From Peptostreptococcaceae bacterium (GTDB lineage: Bacteria; Bacillota_A; Clostridia; Peptostreptococcales; Acidaminobacteraceae), in contig JABXKX010000278.1 of assembly GCA_013619035.1 (NCBI GenBank), positions 1-9,319 on the forward strand: a stretch of 9,319 nt of DNA. Direction: 5' to 3'. The number at the start of each line of letters is the position of its first letter. Position 1 is the first letter of the stretch. The notes beneath the pieces are model-generated. The model did not search any database. It saw nothing but the letters and a program-made list of their open reading frames with translations, and was not told the origin of the DNA. A program made the translations under genes and the position numbers. Positions 1 to 7,413 of the stretch are shown here, piece after piece.

Positions 1-15
1 TAAGTAAAGATATAT

Positions 16-71
16 GAATACAAAGAAACGAGTGCTCTACGGACTGTAGACGCTCCTTTCTTTTAGTATTC
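16..71 (+). terminator. Hairpin with T-rich tail upstream of the ABC operon (terminator or attenuator)
   Basis: Bases 30-34 and 36-40 pair with 46-50 and 51-55 around the 5-nt loop GGACT, with one bulged C at 35 and one T·G wobble. The inner stem is followed by CTTTCTTTTA (56-65), a plausible U-tract for intrinsic termination. Pairing continues outward: AAAGAAA (22-28) with TTTCTTT (57-63), and GAATAC (16-21) with GTATTC (66-71). All plus-strand frames are closed by base 17, so the structure would sit directly after the stop of any upstream co-directional gene. Inferred role: end of the upstream transcript, or partial termination between a highly expressed binding-protein gene and the permease genes. 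The A-rich left arm means it might also work on the other strand. Confidence 0.7.
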
Positions 72-114
72 AATATTTGATGATCAATGACATAAAAATT
101 ATGGGGGAAAAGGG

Positions 115-1083
115 ATGAACTATAGGTATTTTTCAAAAAAAATATTTCAAAGCTTAATAACCATTTGGATCGTTCTTACCATTAGTTTTATTTTATTTAG
201 AGTTATGCCTGGAGATCCGACTTCAATGTTTGTAAAAAGTGGGATAGATCCAGAAGTTGCAGATCAGATAAAAGCAAACTATGGCTTAAATTTACCGTTA
301 TATCAACAGTATTTTGTTTATCTAAAAAATATTTTAATGGGAGATTTTGGACAGTCGTTTTCATTTAGAAAACCAGTAATGGAAGTTATAGGAACAAGAT
401 TACCAAATACAATATTACTAGCACTTTGCGCTCAAACTGTAGCGATTTTATTTGGTATCCTTTTCGGTACCATAGCAGCAGCACACAGAGGGAAAAAGAT
501 AGATGTTGGTTTGTTAGGATTTTCTTTGTTTATTTATGCGATACCAGCGTTTTGGTTTGGTATGGTATTACTCGTTATATTTGGTGTAAAACTTGGGTGG
601 GTTCCACTATTTGGTATGGAAACACCCGGACTTCGAAATATAACAACCTGGCAACACATTTTGGATGTCGCACATCATTTAATTGTACCGACCATAACTT
701 TAGGATTGGCTATATTTGGTAGTTATGTAATGATTATGAGAAGTTCTTTATTAGATGTATTTACTGAAGAATATATCAATACAGCTAGAGCCAAAGGTTT
801 TGGCAGACGATATATTATCAGAAGGCATGCTCTGCCAAATGCGATGTTACCAATGGTAACGGTTATAGCAACTTCATTAGGATTTGTTGTATCCGGAGCT
901 ATTCAAACTGAAACGGTCTTTACATGGCCTGGCGTTGGAACGCTATTACTTAAAGCGCTCATTGCTAGAGATTATCCACTCTTACAAGGATCTTTTATCA
1001 TTACCAGTTTTGCTGTCGTTACAGCGAACTTTTTAGCAGACATTGTTTATATGTATATAGATCCTAGAATTAAGTATGAGTAA
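115..1083 (+). CDS. dppB: Peptide-type ABC transporter permease, DppB/OppB family
   Basis: Inner-membrane permease of a peptide/nickel-type ABC importer; pairs with the next gene's product to form the translocation channel. The 322 residues match the family length. The N-terminus has a membrane helix (about 11-29) followed by FRVMPGDP (28-35), a hallmark of DppB/OppB. Further hydrophobic segments lie near 101-123, 133-158, 190-208, 246-265 and 293-315, giving six in total. The EAA loop that contacts the ATPases is at 219-244 (EYINTARAKGFG followed by RHALPNAMLP). The ATG is preceded by GGGGGAAAAGGG (103-114), a G-rich but non-canonical ribosome site. It is the first gene of the cluster, 43 nt after the hairpin. 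Substrate cannot be read from the permease; the gene neighbours suggest muropeptides or cell-wall peptides. The symbol denotes family position only. Confidence 0.93.
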   Translation: MNYRYFSKKIFQSLITIWIVLTISFILFRVMPGDPTSMFVKSGIDPEVADQIKANYGLNLPLYQQYFVYLKNILMGDFGQSFSFRKPVMEVIGTRLPNTILLALCAQTVAILFGILFGTIAAAHRGKKIDVGLLGFSLFIYAIPAFWFGMVLLVIFGVKLGWVPLFGMETPGLRNITTWQHILDVAHHLIVPTITLGLAIFGSYVMIMRSSLLDVFTEEYINTARAKGFGRRYIIRRHALPNAMLPMVTVIATSLGFVVSGAIQTETVFTWPGVGTLLLKALIARDYPLLQGSFIITSFAVVTANFLADIVYMYIDPRIKYE

Positions 1084-1094
1084 GGAGGGGTGGT

Positions 1095-1997
1095 ATGAGT
1101 GAAGTAATACGCAAAAAAAGCTTGAGAAAAGATAAGTTTGAAGTGAGGATCCGTAATCTAAAAAGAGTTGTGAAAACTTTCTTTGGTAATAAGATTGGTA
1201 CTCTAGGATTTATCATGTTGGTTATTTTTTTCATGATAGCATTCATTGGTCCAGTGATATATCCTTATTCAGCAATTGATGTAGGAGAAGGTCCAATGAT
1301 GGCAAAACCATCAGCCGAATATATATTTGGTACAGACCATTTAGGTAGAGATCTATTTGGTGCTATTATTTCAGGGACTAAAACATCTTTAATAGTTGGT
1401 TTTTCAGCTGCATTAATTTCAATAAGTATTGGTACTACAATTGGTTTAACATCTGGATTTGTTGGCGGGAAATTAGATTCTACTTTAATGAGATTAACAG
1501 ATGGTATGATGGTTCTTCCAAAGTTACCACTGATTATGGTTTTGTCAGCATTATTAGGTACAAATATAAAAAATATTATTTTGGTAATCGGTTTTACTGG
1601 ATGGACAGGTACAGCAAGATTGGTGCGTTCACAAGCTTTATCAATTAGAGAAAGGCCTTATATAGAACGGGCTAAATCAATTGGTGCTGGCAATGTTTAT
1701 ATTATGTATAAACATGTTTTACCGAATGTATTCCCAGTTATATTTGCGAATACAATTTTAGCAACATCAAGTGCAATTTTAGCAGAAGCCTCTTTGAGTT
1801 TCTTAGGATTAGGTGATCCGCTATCAGTGAGTTGGGGTCAAATATTAAATGGTGCTTTTGTTAATGGTGCTGTAAGTATTGGTGCTTGGTGGTATTTTGT
1901 ACCTGCTGGATTAGCGATTATTTTGCTAGTTTTGAGTTTTACATTTGTAGGTTATTCGTTTGATGAAATCCTTAATCCGAAGTTAAGAGGTAGATAA
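1095..1997 (+). CDS. dppC: Peptide-type ABC transporter permease, DppC/OppC family
   Basis: Second membrane subunit of the importer. At 300 residues it has the usual DppC/OppC layout: a charged cytoplasmic N-terminus (about 1-30), a first membrane helix (about 36-56), an external segment ending in FGTDHLGRD (78-86, a family hallmark), then helices near 97-120, 140-168, 211-230 and 264-286. The EAA loop is at 189-214 (YIERAKSIGAGN, then KHVLPNVFP). LSFLGLG (234-240) and the DEILNPKLR tail (290-298) are also typical. The start is fixed by AAGGAGGGG (1082-1090), which overlaps the TAA of the preceding permease; the gap is 11 nt. It ends one base before the first ATPase gene. Confidence 0.93.
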   Translation: MSEVIRKKSLRKDKFEVRIRNLKRVVKTFFGNKIGTLGFIMLVIFFMIAFIGPVIYPYSAIDVGEGPMMAKPSAEYIFGTDHLGRDLFGAIISGTKTSLIVGFSAALISISIGTTIGLTSGFVGGKLDSTLMRLTDGMMVLPKLPLIMVLSALLGTNIKNIILVIGFTGWTGTARLVRSQALSIRERPYIERAKSIGAGNVYIMYKHVLPNVFPVIFANTILATSSAILAEASLSFLGLGDPLSVSWGQILNGAFVNGAVSIGAWWYFVPAGLAIILLVLSFTFVGYSFDEILNPKLRGR

Positions 1998-1998
1998 T

Positions 1999-2985
1999 AT
2001 GAGTGGACAAAAAAATAAAATTTTAGAAATTAGAGATTTGAATATTTTCTTCGACATTAGTTTAGGTACTGTTAGAGCGGTAGAAAATGTTGACTTTGAT
2101 TTGTACGAAGGAGAGTCGCTTGGGTTAGTAGGTGAATCTGGTTGTGGTAAAACAACAACGGCATTATCAACTATGGGTATGTTACCGGAGAATGGTTATT
2201 TAGATGCTGGTTCTATTATGTATGAAGGCAAAGATATTGCGAAAAACAAAGAAGAAGAATGGCAGTTGTATCGCTGGAATGATATTGCAATGGTTTTCCA
2301 AGGCGCAATGAATGCCTTGAATCCTGTTAAGAAAATTAGTTTTCAAATAGCAGAAGCGATATTACTTCATGATCCAAGCATTAAAGATGATGAAGTAAAA
2401 AGTAAAATTATTGAACTCTTTAAAGTGGTTGGATTAGACACCTCTAGAGTTGATGACTATCCACACGAATTTTCAGGTGGTATGCGTCAAAGAGTCATGA
2501 TAGCGATGGCTTTAGCTTGTGGTCCGAAGGTTTTAATCGCAGATGAACCAACCACTGCACTTGATGTTATGGTACAAGCTCAAATTATTGATTTGATTAA
2601 TGATTTAAGAAAAAATATGGATATGAGTATGTTGATCATTACACATGACCTTTCAATTATTTCTGAAACATGTGATAGAATTGCCGTTATGTATGCTGGT
2701 AATATTGTTGAAATTGGTAGTGTAAGAGATGTGATTAAAAATTCTAAACATCCATATACACAAAAGCTAATTGCAGCATTTCCTAATATTTATGGTGAAA
2801 AGAAATTAATTGAATCCATTCCAGGATCACCTCCGAATTTATTAAATCCCCCATCGGGTTGTCGTTTTCATTTAAGATGTAGTGAAGCGATGGAAGTCTG
2901 TAAATTGAAAGTGCCTACTCCTGTTAATTTTGGGAAGGGTCATATGGCATCATGTCATTTACTTGGAGGTGAACATCATGAGTAA
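1999..2985 (+). CDS. dppD: Peptide ABC transporter ATP-binding protein, DppD/OppD family, with Fe-S motif
   Basis: Cytoplasmic ATPase that powers import together with the following ATPase. Of 328 residues, about 1-245 form the ABC domain: Walker A GESGCGKTT (45-53), Q-loop Gln101, signature FSGGM (158-162, Phe in place of Leu), Walker B VLIADEP (178-184) and switch His216. The C-terminal oligopeptide-transporter extension (about 247-328) starts at HPYTQKL. It carries Cys288, Cys294, Cys301 and Cys319, the four-cysteine pattern that binds a [4Fe-4S] cluster in characterised DppD/OppD proteins. The start is supported by AAGAGG (1985-1990), with 1 nt between the permease stop and this ATG. Its last 8 nt overlap the next gene. 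All ATPase motifs are intact. Confidence 0.94.
   Translation: MSGQKNKILEIRDLNIFFDISLGTVRAVENVDFDLYEGESLGLVGESGCGKTTTALSTMGMLPENGYLDAGSIMYEGKDIAKNKEEEWQLYRWNDIAMVFQGAMNALNPVKKISFQIAEAILLHDPSIKDDEVKSKIIELFKVVGLDTSRVDDYPHEFSGGMRQRVMIAMALACGPKVLIADEPTTALDVMVQAQIIDLINDLRKNMDMSMLIITHDLSIISETCDRIAVMYAGNIVEIGSVRDVIKNSKHPYTQKLIAAFPNIYGEKKLIESIPGSPPNLLNPPSGCRFHLRCSEAMEVCKLKVPTPVNFGKGHMASCHLLGGEHHE
2965..2971 (+). promoter_or_regulatory. Ribosome binding site fixing the start of the second ATPase gene
   Basis: GGAGGTG lies 6 nt before the ATG at 2978, inside the end of the upstream ATPase gene. It argues against the in-frame ATG at 2930, which would add 16 residues not expected for this family and lacks a comparable site. 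Confidence 0.75.
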
Positions 2986-3985
2986 ACCCTTGTTTGAAGC
3001 AAAAGACTTAAAAGTACATTTTAAAGTCAGACAAAAATTTTTAAAAGAATTAATGGGTAAGGATATGAATTATGTGAAAGCTGTTGATGGTGTTGATTTA
3101 ACGATAAATAAAGGTGAAATTGTATCTTTAGTTGGTGAATCGGGCTCAGGAAAAACGACAACGGGACGTGCTATGTTAAACCTAGTACATCACGAAGGTG
3201 ATATGATATTCGATGGTGAAACATATGATGCTAAAAATAAAGTTTGGATGAAAAAGTTTCGAAAAAGAGCTCAGATGATATTCCAAGATCCTTATCAATC
3301 ATTGAATCCAAAATATATGATTGTGGATATTGTATCAGAACCGTTAAGATTGATAGAAAAGAATTTAAAAGAGTCTGAAATGAAAGAGAAAACAATTCAA
3401 GCACTTGAATTTGCAGGTTTAAAACCAGGTGCAGATTATCTTTATAGATACCCTCATGAATTGAGTGGTGGTCAACGTCAACGTGTTGCCATTGCAGCAG
3501 TATTTATTGTGTCACCTGAGTTTATTGTTGCTGATGAACCCGTTTCTATGTTGGATGCATCTATTCGTGCTGATATCGTTAAGTTGATGTACGAAATGAA
3601 AGAGAAAAAGGGCACATCCTACTTATTCATTACTCATGATTTATCACTCGCGTGGTTAATCTCTGATCGTATTGCCATTATGTATCTCGGTAAAATTGTT
3701 GAGATAGGTCCATCAGAGATTATATCAGGAGACTGTAGACATCCTTATACACAAGCACTGGTGAGTGTTTTAGCCAATGTTGATGTAGACAATAAAAGAG
3801 AGAAAATCGTATTAAAGGGAGAAACACCTTCGCCGCTTAATTTACCGAATGGTTGTCGTTTCCACCCGAGATGTCCTATGGCTCAAGATAAGTGTATTCA
3901 AGAAGAGCCGATTTTAAAAGAAATAGCAGAAAATCAAATGGTAGCATGCCATTTTCCAAAAAAAATATTGAAGTTTATAGATTGA
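2978..3985 (+). CDS. dppF: Peptide ABC transporter ATP-binding protein, DppF/OppF family, with Fe-S motif
   Basis: Second ATPase of the importer, expected to form a heterodimer with the DppD-type subunit at the membrane. From the ATG at 2978 it has 335 residues. The N-terminus carries the OppF/DppF-type insertion before YVKAVDGVDL (32-41). Walker A is GESGSGKTT (53-61), the Q-loop is Gln103 in IFQDPYQSLNP, the signature is LSGGQ (162-166), Walker B is FIVADEP (182-188) and the switch is His220. The C-terminal extension has Cys293, Cys299, Cys306 and Cys324, matching the [4Fe-4S] pattern of its partner. The gene overlaps the preceding one by 8 nt (ATGAGTAA), consistent with translational coupling. 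A longer start at 2930 exists but lacks a good ribosome site. Confidence 0.93.
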   Translation: MSKPLFEAKDLKVHFKVRQKFLKELMGKDMNYVKAVDGVDLTINKGEIVSLVGESGSGKTTTGRAMLNLVHHEGDMIFDGETYDAKNKVWMKKFRKRAQMIFQDPYQSLNPKYMIVDIVSEPLRLIEKNLKESEMKEKTIQALEFAGLKPGADYLYRYPHELSGGQRQRVAIAAVFIVSPEFIVADEPVSMLDASIRADIVKLMYEMKEKKGTSYLFITHDLSLAWLISDRIAIMYLGKIVEIGPSEIISGDCRHPYTQALVSVLANVDVDNKREKIVLKGETPSPLNLPNGCRFHPRCPMAQDKCIQEEPILKEIAENQMVACHFPKKILKFID

Positions 3986-3995
3986 TAGAGGGCTT

Positions 3996-5039
3996 ATGAG
4001 AGATAGAGAGATCATGATAAATCAATTGAATGAGTGTATGGAAGCTGGCGTTAATAGCGGTGTTTTTCCAGGTGCAAATTATTGTCTAATTATTGATGAG
4101 CAAAAGTACTATGGTTGTTTTGGAAACAAGTCATTAAAGCCAATAATTAAAACCAATCATATAGATACCATCTATGATATTGCATCACTGTCAAAAGTTG
4201 TTTCAACAACAACGACGGTATTAAAACTCATTGAATCAGGTCAATTAAATATAGATGATACTTTATGCAAATATTTACCTTATTTAAAAGATAAAAAGGT
4301 CACCATAAAAGATGTATTAACACATTCATCAGGATATCCTGCATTAACACCTAACACTGAGGATATGAAATCGCTAAAACCGTTATTAAAAGATTTATAT
4401 AATTGTCGATTGACCTATGAAACAGGTTCAAAAGTTGTGTACTCAGATGTTGGTTTTATGTATTTGGGATTTATTATTGATGAAATTACAGGATCCTTTT
4501 CTGGCTATGTTAAAAAAAATGTCTTTAACCCCTTAAATATGTTAGATACCTGTTACAACAATAAAAACTTGGACCGTATTGCACCAACAGAAATCTTCGG
4601 TTTTAGAGGATTGATTCATGGTGAGGTACATGATGAAAAAGGTTATTTATTAGGTGGTGTAGCTGGTCATGCAGGCATTTACTCTACCGTGAAGGATTTA
4701 AGTAATTTTGCTGAAATGCTTATGAATAAGGGAGTGTATAATAAAACTGAGATACTTAGTGAAAAGTCTCTAAAATACATACAACAAAAAATCATATTAT
4801 GTGAAGATGAGTCGTATAGAAGTATGGGGTGGATTGTTAAGAAAGTCTGTGGTCAAGAGGTTATCTATCATACAGGGTACACTGGAACAAATTTTATGGT
4901 GGATTTTGAAAATCGTATTTCTTTTATTCTATTGTCTAACCGTGTACATCCAACCAGGAAGAATACCAAAATCATCTCATTTAGAAAAGAGTTGGAAAAC
5001 ATCATTTATAACAATGTGTTAGGAGATCAAAATGATTGA
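3996..5039 (+). CDS. Serine hydrolase of the beta-lactamase (class C-like) superfamily; possible muramyl-peptide amidase
   Basis: The 347-residue protein has the three penicillin-recognising-enzyme motifs: S64-L-S-K67 (nucleophile and base), Y149-S-D151 (the usual YxN/YSD element) and H292-T-G294 (the KTG-box equivalent). LTHSSGYP (108-115) and GVAGHAG (221-227) are also typical of the class C/EstB-like branch. The N-terminus is hydrophilic and has no signal peptide or membrane helix, so it is probably cytoplasmic. In Bacillus subtilis, to my recollection, the serine-hydrolase-family protein AmiE lies directly before nagZ and cleaves MurNAc-L-Ala bonds. The same order here suggests an AmiE-like role, but carboxypeptidase or esterase activity is possible. 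The start at 3996 has AGAGGG (3987-3992) only 3 nt away; ATG 4014 would remove six residues and cannot be excluded. The gap to the ATPase gene is 10 nt. Confidence 0.85.
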   Translation: MRDREIMINQLNECMEAGVNSGVFPGANYCLIIDEQKYYGCFGNKSLKPIIKTNHIDTIYDIASLSKVVSTTTTVLKLIESGQLNIDDTLCKYLPYLKDKKVTIKDVLTHSSGYPALTPNTEDMKSLKPLLKDLYNCRLTYETGSKVVYSDVGFMYLGFIIDEITGSFSGYVKKNVFNPLNMLDTCYNNKNLDRIAPTEIFGFRGLIHGEVHDEKGYLLGGVAGHAGIYSTVKDLSNFAEMLMNKGVYNKTEILSEKSLKYIQQKIILCEDESYRSMGWIVKKVCGQEVIYHTGYTGTNFMVDFENRISFILLSNRVHPTRKNTKIISFRKELENIIYNNVLGDQND

Positions 5040-6504
5040 TATCAATAACATGACTCTTGAAGAGAAAGTAGGACAGTTGTTTATGTTGGGCGTTCAAGAT
5101 GAACAACATATGACCACTTTAATAGAAAAATATCATGTAGGTGGCATCATTTATTTTACTAGAAATGTAGAATGCGCTTATGAGGCTTATCGTTTGTCTA
5201 GTTTGATAAAAAAGAGAAGTAAAATCCCTGCTTTTATATCAATTGATCAAGAAGGGGGTATTGTAACACGCATTAAAAATGGCATCACATCGGTATCAGG
5301 GCAAATGGCAGTTGCAGCAACTGAAGAACCAGAGTATGCAAAAAGTATTTCGGAAATTCTGTCAAAAGAAATGTCGTTATTGGGTATAAATATGAACCTG
5401 GCTCCAGTTGTTGATGTGAATAATAATCCAAAAAATCCTGTTATCAATGTCCGATCATTTGGGGAGAATCCAGATGACGTTTCAGTCTTTTCTTTAAGTG
5501 CTTTAGAAGGTTATAAAGTGAATGATATGTTTGCTGTAGCCAAACATTTTCCTGGACATGGTGATACGAGTTTAGATTCACATACCTCTTTGCCAATAGT
5601 ATCTCATGATATGAATCGGCTAAAAAAAATTGAACTCAAACCCTATGAACTTCTGATTCGAAAAGGACTAGATGCTATTATGGTATCTCATGTACTATTT
5701 TCAAATGTAAGTTCGGATAATAAACCTGCGACATTGTCCAGAGATATTATTGCTGATTTACTGAGAGTTCAACTACAGTTTGATGGTCTAATAATGACTG
5801 ATTGTATGGAGATGCATGCCATCTCAAAACATTATGGTGTTGAAGAGGCTGTACTCCTTAGTCTTAAGGCTGGAGTGGATATTCTTTTGTTTAGCCATAC
5901 GTTAGAAACTCAAATTTCTTCTTTAGAGGCTGTTATTCAAGCCGTTAAAGAGAAACGACTCGATGAAAAAATAATTGATAAAGCCGTTGAGAGAATTATA
6001 AAATATAAAGAGAAATACAACATTAATAATAAGATGTTGCCATGGGAAATCATAAAAACGGACTTAGAAACAGCTGACCATTTGAAACTATCCAAAGAAA
6101 TTAGCTTAAAGTCAATTACTTTGATCGGTGAAGAGATAACTTTTGATTCTGAGCTACTGTATGTTTTTCCAAAAACATCTATCACTAAAGAAGTTTTAAA
6201 GACGAAAAATGCTTTTTTATATGATACTTTAGATGATGTTCAAGTCGGTCAAATTATTTTAGCGTCTAAGGCTTATAAACAAGTTATTTTTGCGAGTAAA
6301 GATTTAAAACAACTTGAATCTCAGAATAAACTGCTTACCAGTATGAACTGTGCAGTTGTACTTTTAGGTTCCCCATATGATTTTTCAAAACTGAAGTGTC
6401 AGAGTTGTTTATGTACTTATGAGTTGACGGAGCTTGCTTTAGAGTCACTGATGACAATAATCGAAGGGCATGCCACAACGGGACAGCTTCCTGTATCTGT
6501 TTAA
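5032..6504 (+). CDS. nagZ: Beta-N-acetylglucosaminidase NagZ, glycoside hydrolase family 3
   Basis: Retaining glycosidase expected to remove GlcNAc from GlcNAc-MurNAc or GlcNAc-anhydroMurNAc (peptide) fragments. The TIM-barrel domain (about 1-335) shows IDQEGG (71-76), RSFGENP (141-147), the NagZ loop KHFPGHGDTSLDSH (171-184) with its Asp182/His184 acid-base dyad, and the nucleophile Asp257 in MTDCMEMHAI. A further domain (about 350-490) ends in TGQLPVSV, as in the C-terminal domain of two-domain GH3 enzymes. At 490 residues it is longer than single-domain Gram-negative NagZ (about 340) and shorter than secreted B. subtilis NagZ. No signal peptide is present, so a cytoplasmic location is inferred. 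AGGAG (5021-5025) sits 6 nt before the ATG, and the gene overlaps the hydrolase gene by 8 nt (ATGATTGA). Confidence 0.93.
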   Translation: MIDINNMTLEEKVGQLFMLGVQDEQHMTTLIEKYHVGGIIYFTRNVECAYEAYRLSSLIKKRSKIPAFISIDQEGGIVTRIKNGITSVSGQMAVAATEEPEYAKSISEILSKEMSLLGINMNLAPVVDVNNNPKNPVINVRSFGENPDDVSVFSLSALEGYKVNDMFAVAKHFPGHGDTSLDSHTSLPIVSHDMNRLKKIELKPYELLIRKGLDAIMVSHVLFSNVSSDNKPATLSRDIIADLLRVQLQFDGLIMTDCMEMHAISKHYGVEEAVLLSLKAGVDILLFSHTLETQISSLEAVIQAVKEKRLDEKIIDKAVERIIKYKEKYNINNKMLPWEIIKTDLETADHLKLSKEISLKSITLIGEEITFDSELLYVFPKTSITKEVLKTKNAFLYDTLDDVQVGQIILASKAYKQVIFASKDLKQLESQNKLLTSMNCAVVLLGSPYDFSKLKCQSCLCTYELTELALESLMTIIEGHATTGQLPVSV

Positions 6505-6513
6505 GGAGAACGT

Positions 6514-7413
6514 ATGATTAATAATTTGAAGACTGAAACAAGAAATGAAAATACAATGACTCTAGATGATATGTCCACAAAGACATTTTTGGAGATTATG
6601 AATGAAGAAGATCAAAGAGTTGCTTTAGCAATAAAAGAAGCGTTAGATCCGATAGAACAAGCTGTGAATGCTGTGGCCTTTGTATTTAGAAATGGTGGAA
6701 GATTGATTTATATGGGTGCAGGTACAAGTGGTCGGTTGGGTATTTTAGATGCTGTGGAATGTGTCCCTACATTTGGTACACCACCTGAGATGGTAATTGG
6801 TTTGATTGCTGGTGGTGACCAAGCTATAAAAGAAGCTGTAGAGGGTGCTGAGGATTCTTTAGTAATAGCAAAGGCTGATTTAAAGAACATTCATCTATCA
6901 AAAAATGATATTGTTATTGGTATTGCTGCTAGTGGCAGAACACCTTATGTTATAGGTGGTTTAAATTATGCAAAAACAATTGGAGCAAAAACAGTTGCCA
7001 TAAGTTGTAATAAAAACAGCCAAATTGGTAGTTTATCCGATTTAAAAATAGAAGTTAATGTGGGTCCTGAAGTCTTAACTGGATCAACTAGATTAAAAGC
7101 AGGTACTGCGCAAAAAATGATCTTAAATATGATTACGACGGGTGCCATGATTGCGATTGGTAAATCTTATGGGAATTTAATGGTTGATGTTCAAGCCACT
7201 AATGAAAAACTTGTTGAGAGAGCAAAACAAATAATTGTTCAGGCAACAGGTGTTTCCAATGAAATGGCAGCAGCTTATTATGAAAAAGCTGAGCGTAAAC
7301 CTAAAAATGCAATTGTAATGATCGAAACCAATTGTACATTTGAAGAATCTAATAAGAGACTAGAATTAGCAAAAGGCTTTATTAAGGGCGCTATCCAACT
7401 TGAGGAGAAGTGA
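6514..7413 (+). CDS. murQ: N-acetylmuramic acid 6-phosphate etherase MurQ
   Basis: Cleaves the lactyl ether of MurNAc-6-phosphate, giving GlcNAc-6-phosphate and D-lactate, in the cytoplasm. The 299 residues match the family. The sugar-isomerase (SIS) domain contains YMGAGTSGRLGILDAVEC (66-83) with catalytic Glu82, and GAED (111-114) with Glu113; these correspond to the two essential glutamates described for E. coli MurQ. SGRTPYV (140-146), GPEVLTGSTRLKAGTAQK (184-201) and NLMVDVQATNEKL (221-233) are further hallmarks, followed by the helical C-terminal region. AAGGAGA (6503-6509) overlaps the nagZ stop and sits just before the ATG; the gap to nagZ is 9 nt. Its stop shares one base with the next start. 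All key residues are intact. It is the metabolic centre of the cluster, since both kinases supply its substrate. Confidence 0.96.
   Translation: MINNLKTETRNENTMTLDDMSTKTFLEIMNEEDQRVALAIKEALDPIEQAVNAVAFVFRNGGRLIYMGAGTSGRLGILDAVECVPTFGTPPEMVIGLIAGGDQAIKEAVEGAEDSLVIAKADLKNIHLSKNDIVIGIAASGRTPYVIGGLNYAKTIGAKTVAISCNKNSQIGSLSDLKIEVNVGPEVLTGSTRLKAGTAQKMILNMITTGAMIAIGKSYGNLMVDVQATNEKLVERAKQIIVQATGVSNEMAAAYYEKAERKPKNAIVMIETNCTFEESNKRLELAKGFIKGAIQLEEK
7402..7409 (+). promoter_or_regulatory. Ribosome binding site for the amino-sugar kinase gene
   Basis: GAGGAGAA near the end of murQ has its AGGAG core (7403-7407) 5 nt before the ATG at 7413. It is only 2 nt from the alternative GTG at 7410, so the ATG is preferred. 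Confidence 0.7.

Noticed and set aside
77..104. Possible promoter (TTTGATG with a weak -10 near 98-104) and the short inverted repeat TTGATGATCAA (77-87)
   Set aside because: The -10 match is poor and the repeat arms are only 5 bp, so neither promoter nor operator can be claimed.
426..722. Open frame of 98 codons inside the first permease gene
   Set aside because: It is a shadow in another frame; the permease frame has all family motifs through this stretch.
2930..2977. Upstream in-frame ATG extending the second ATPase by 16 residues
   Set aside because: The extension lies inside the upstream ATPase gene, has no good ribosome site, and the ATG at 2978 has GGAGGTG at ideal spacing and a typical family N-terminus.
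3996..5039. Interpretation as an antibiotic-resistance beta-lactamase
   Set aside because: There is no export signal, the motifs are YSD and HTG rather than YAN/KTG, and the neighbours are wall-recycling genes; a muropeptide-processing role fits better.
5247..5447. Minus-strand open frames within nagZ (also 5937-6185) and murQ (6708-6890, 6966-7148)
   Set aside because: They lie opposite conserved coding sequence with catalytic motifs and have no recognisable protein features.
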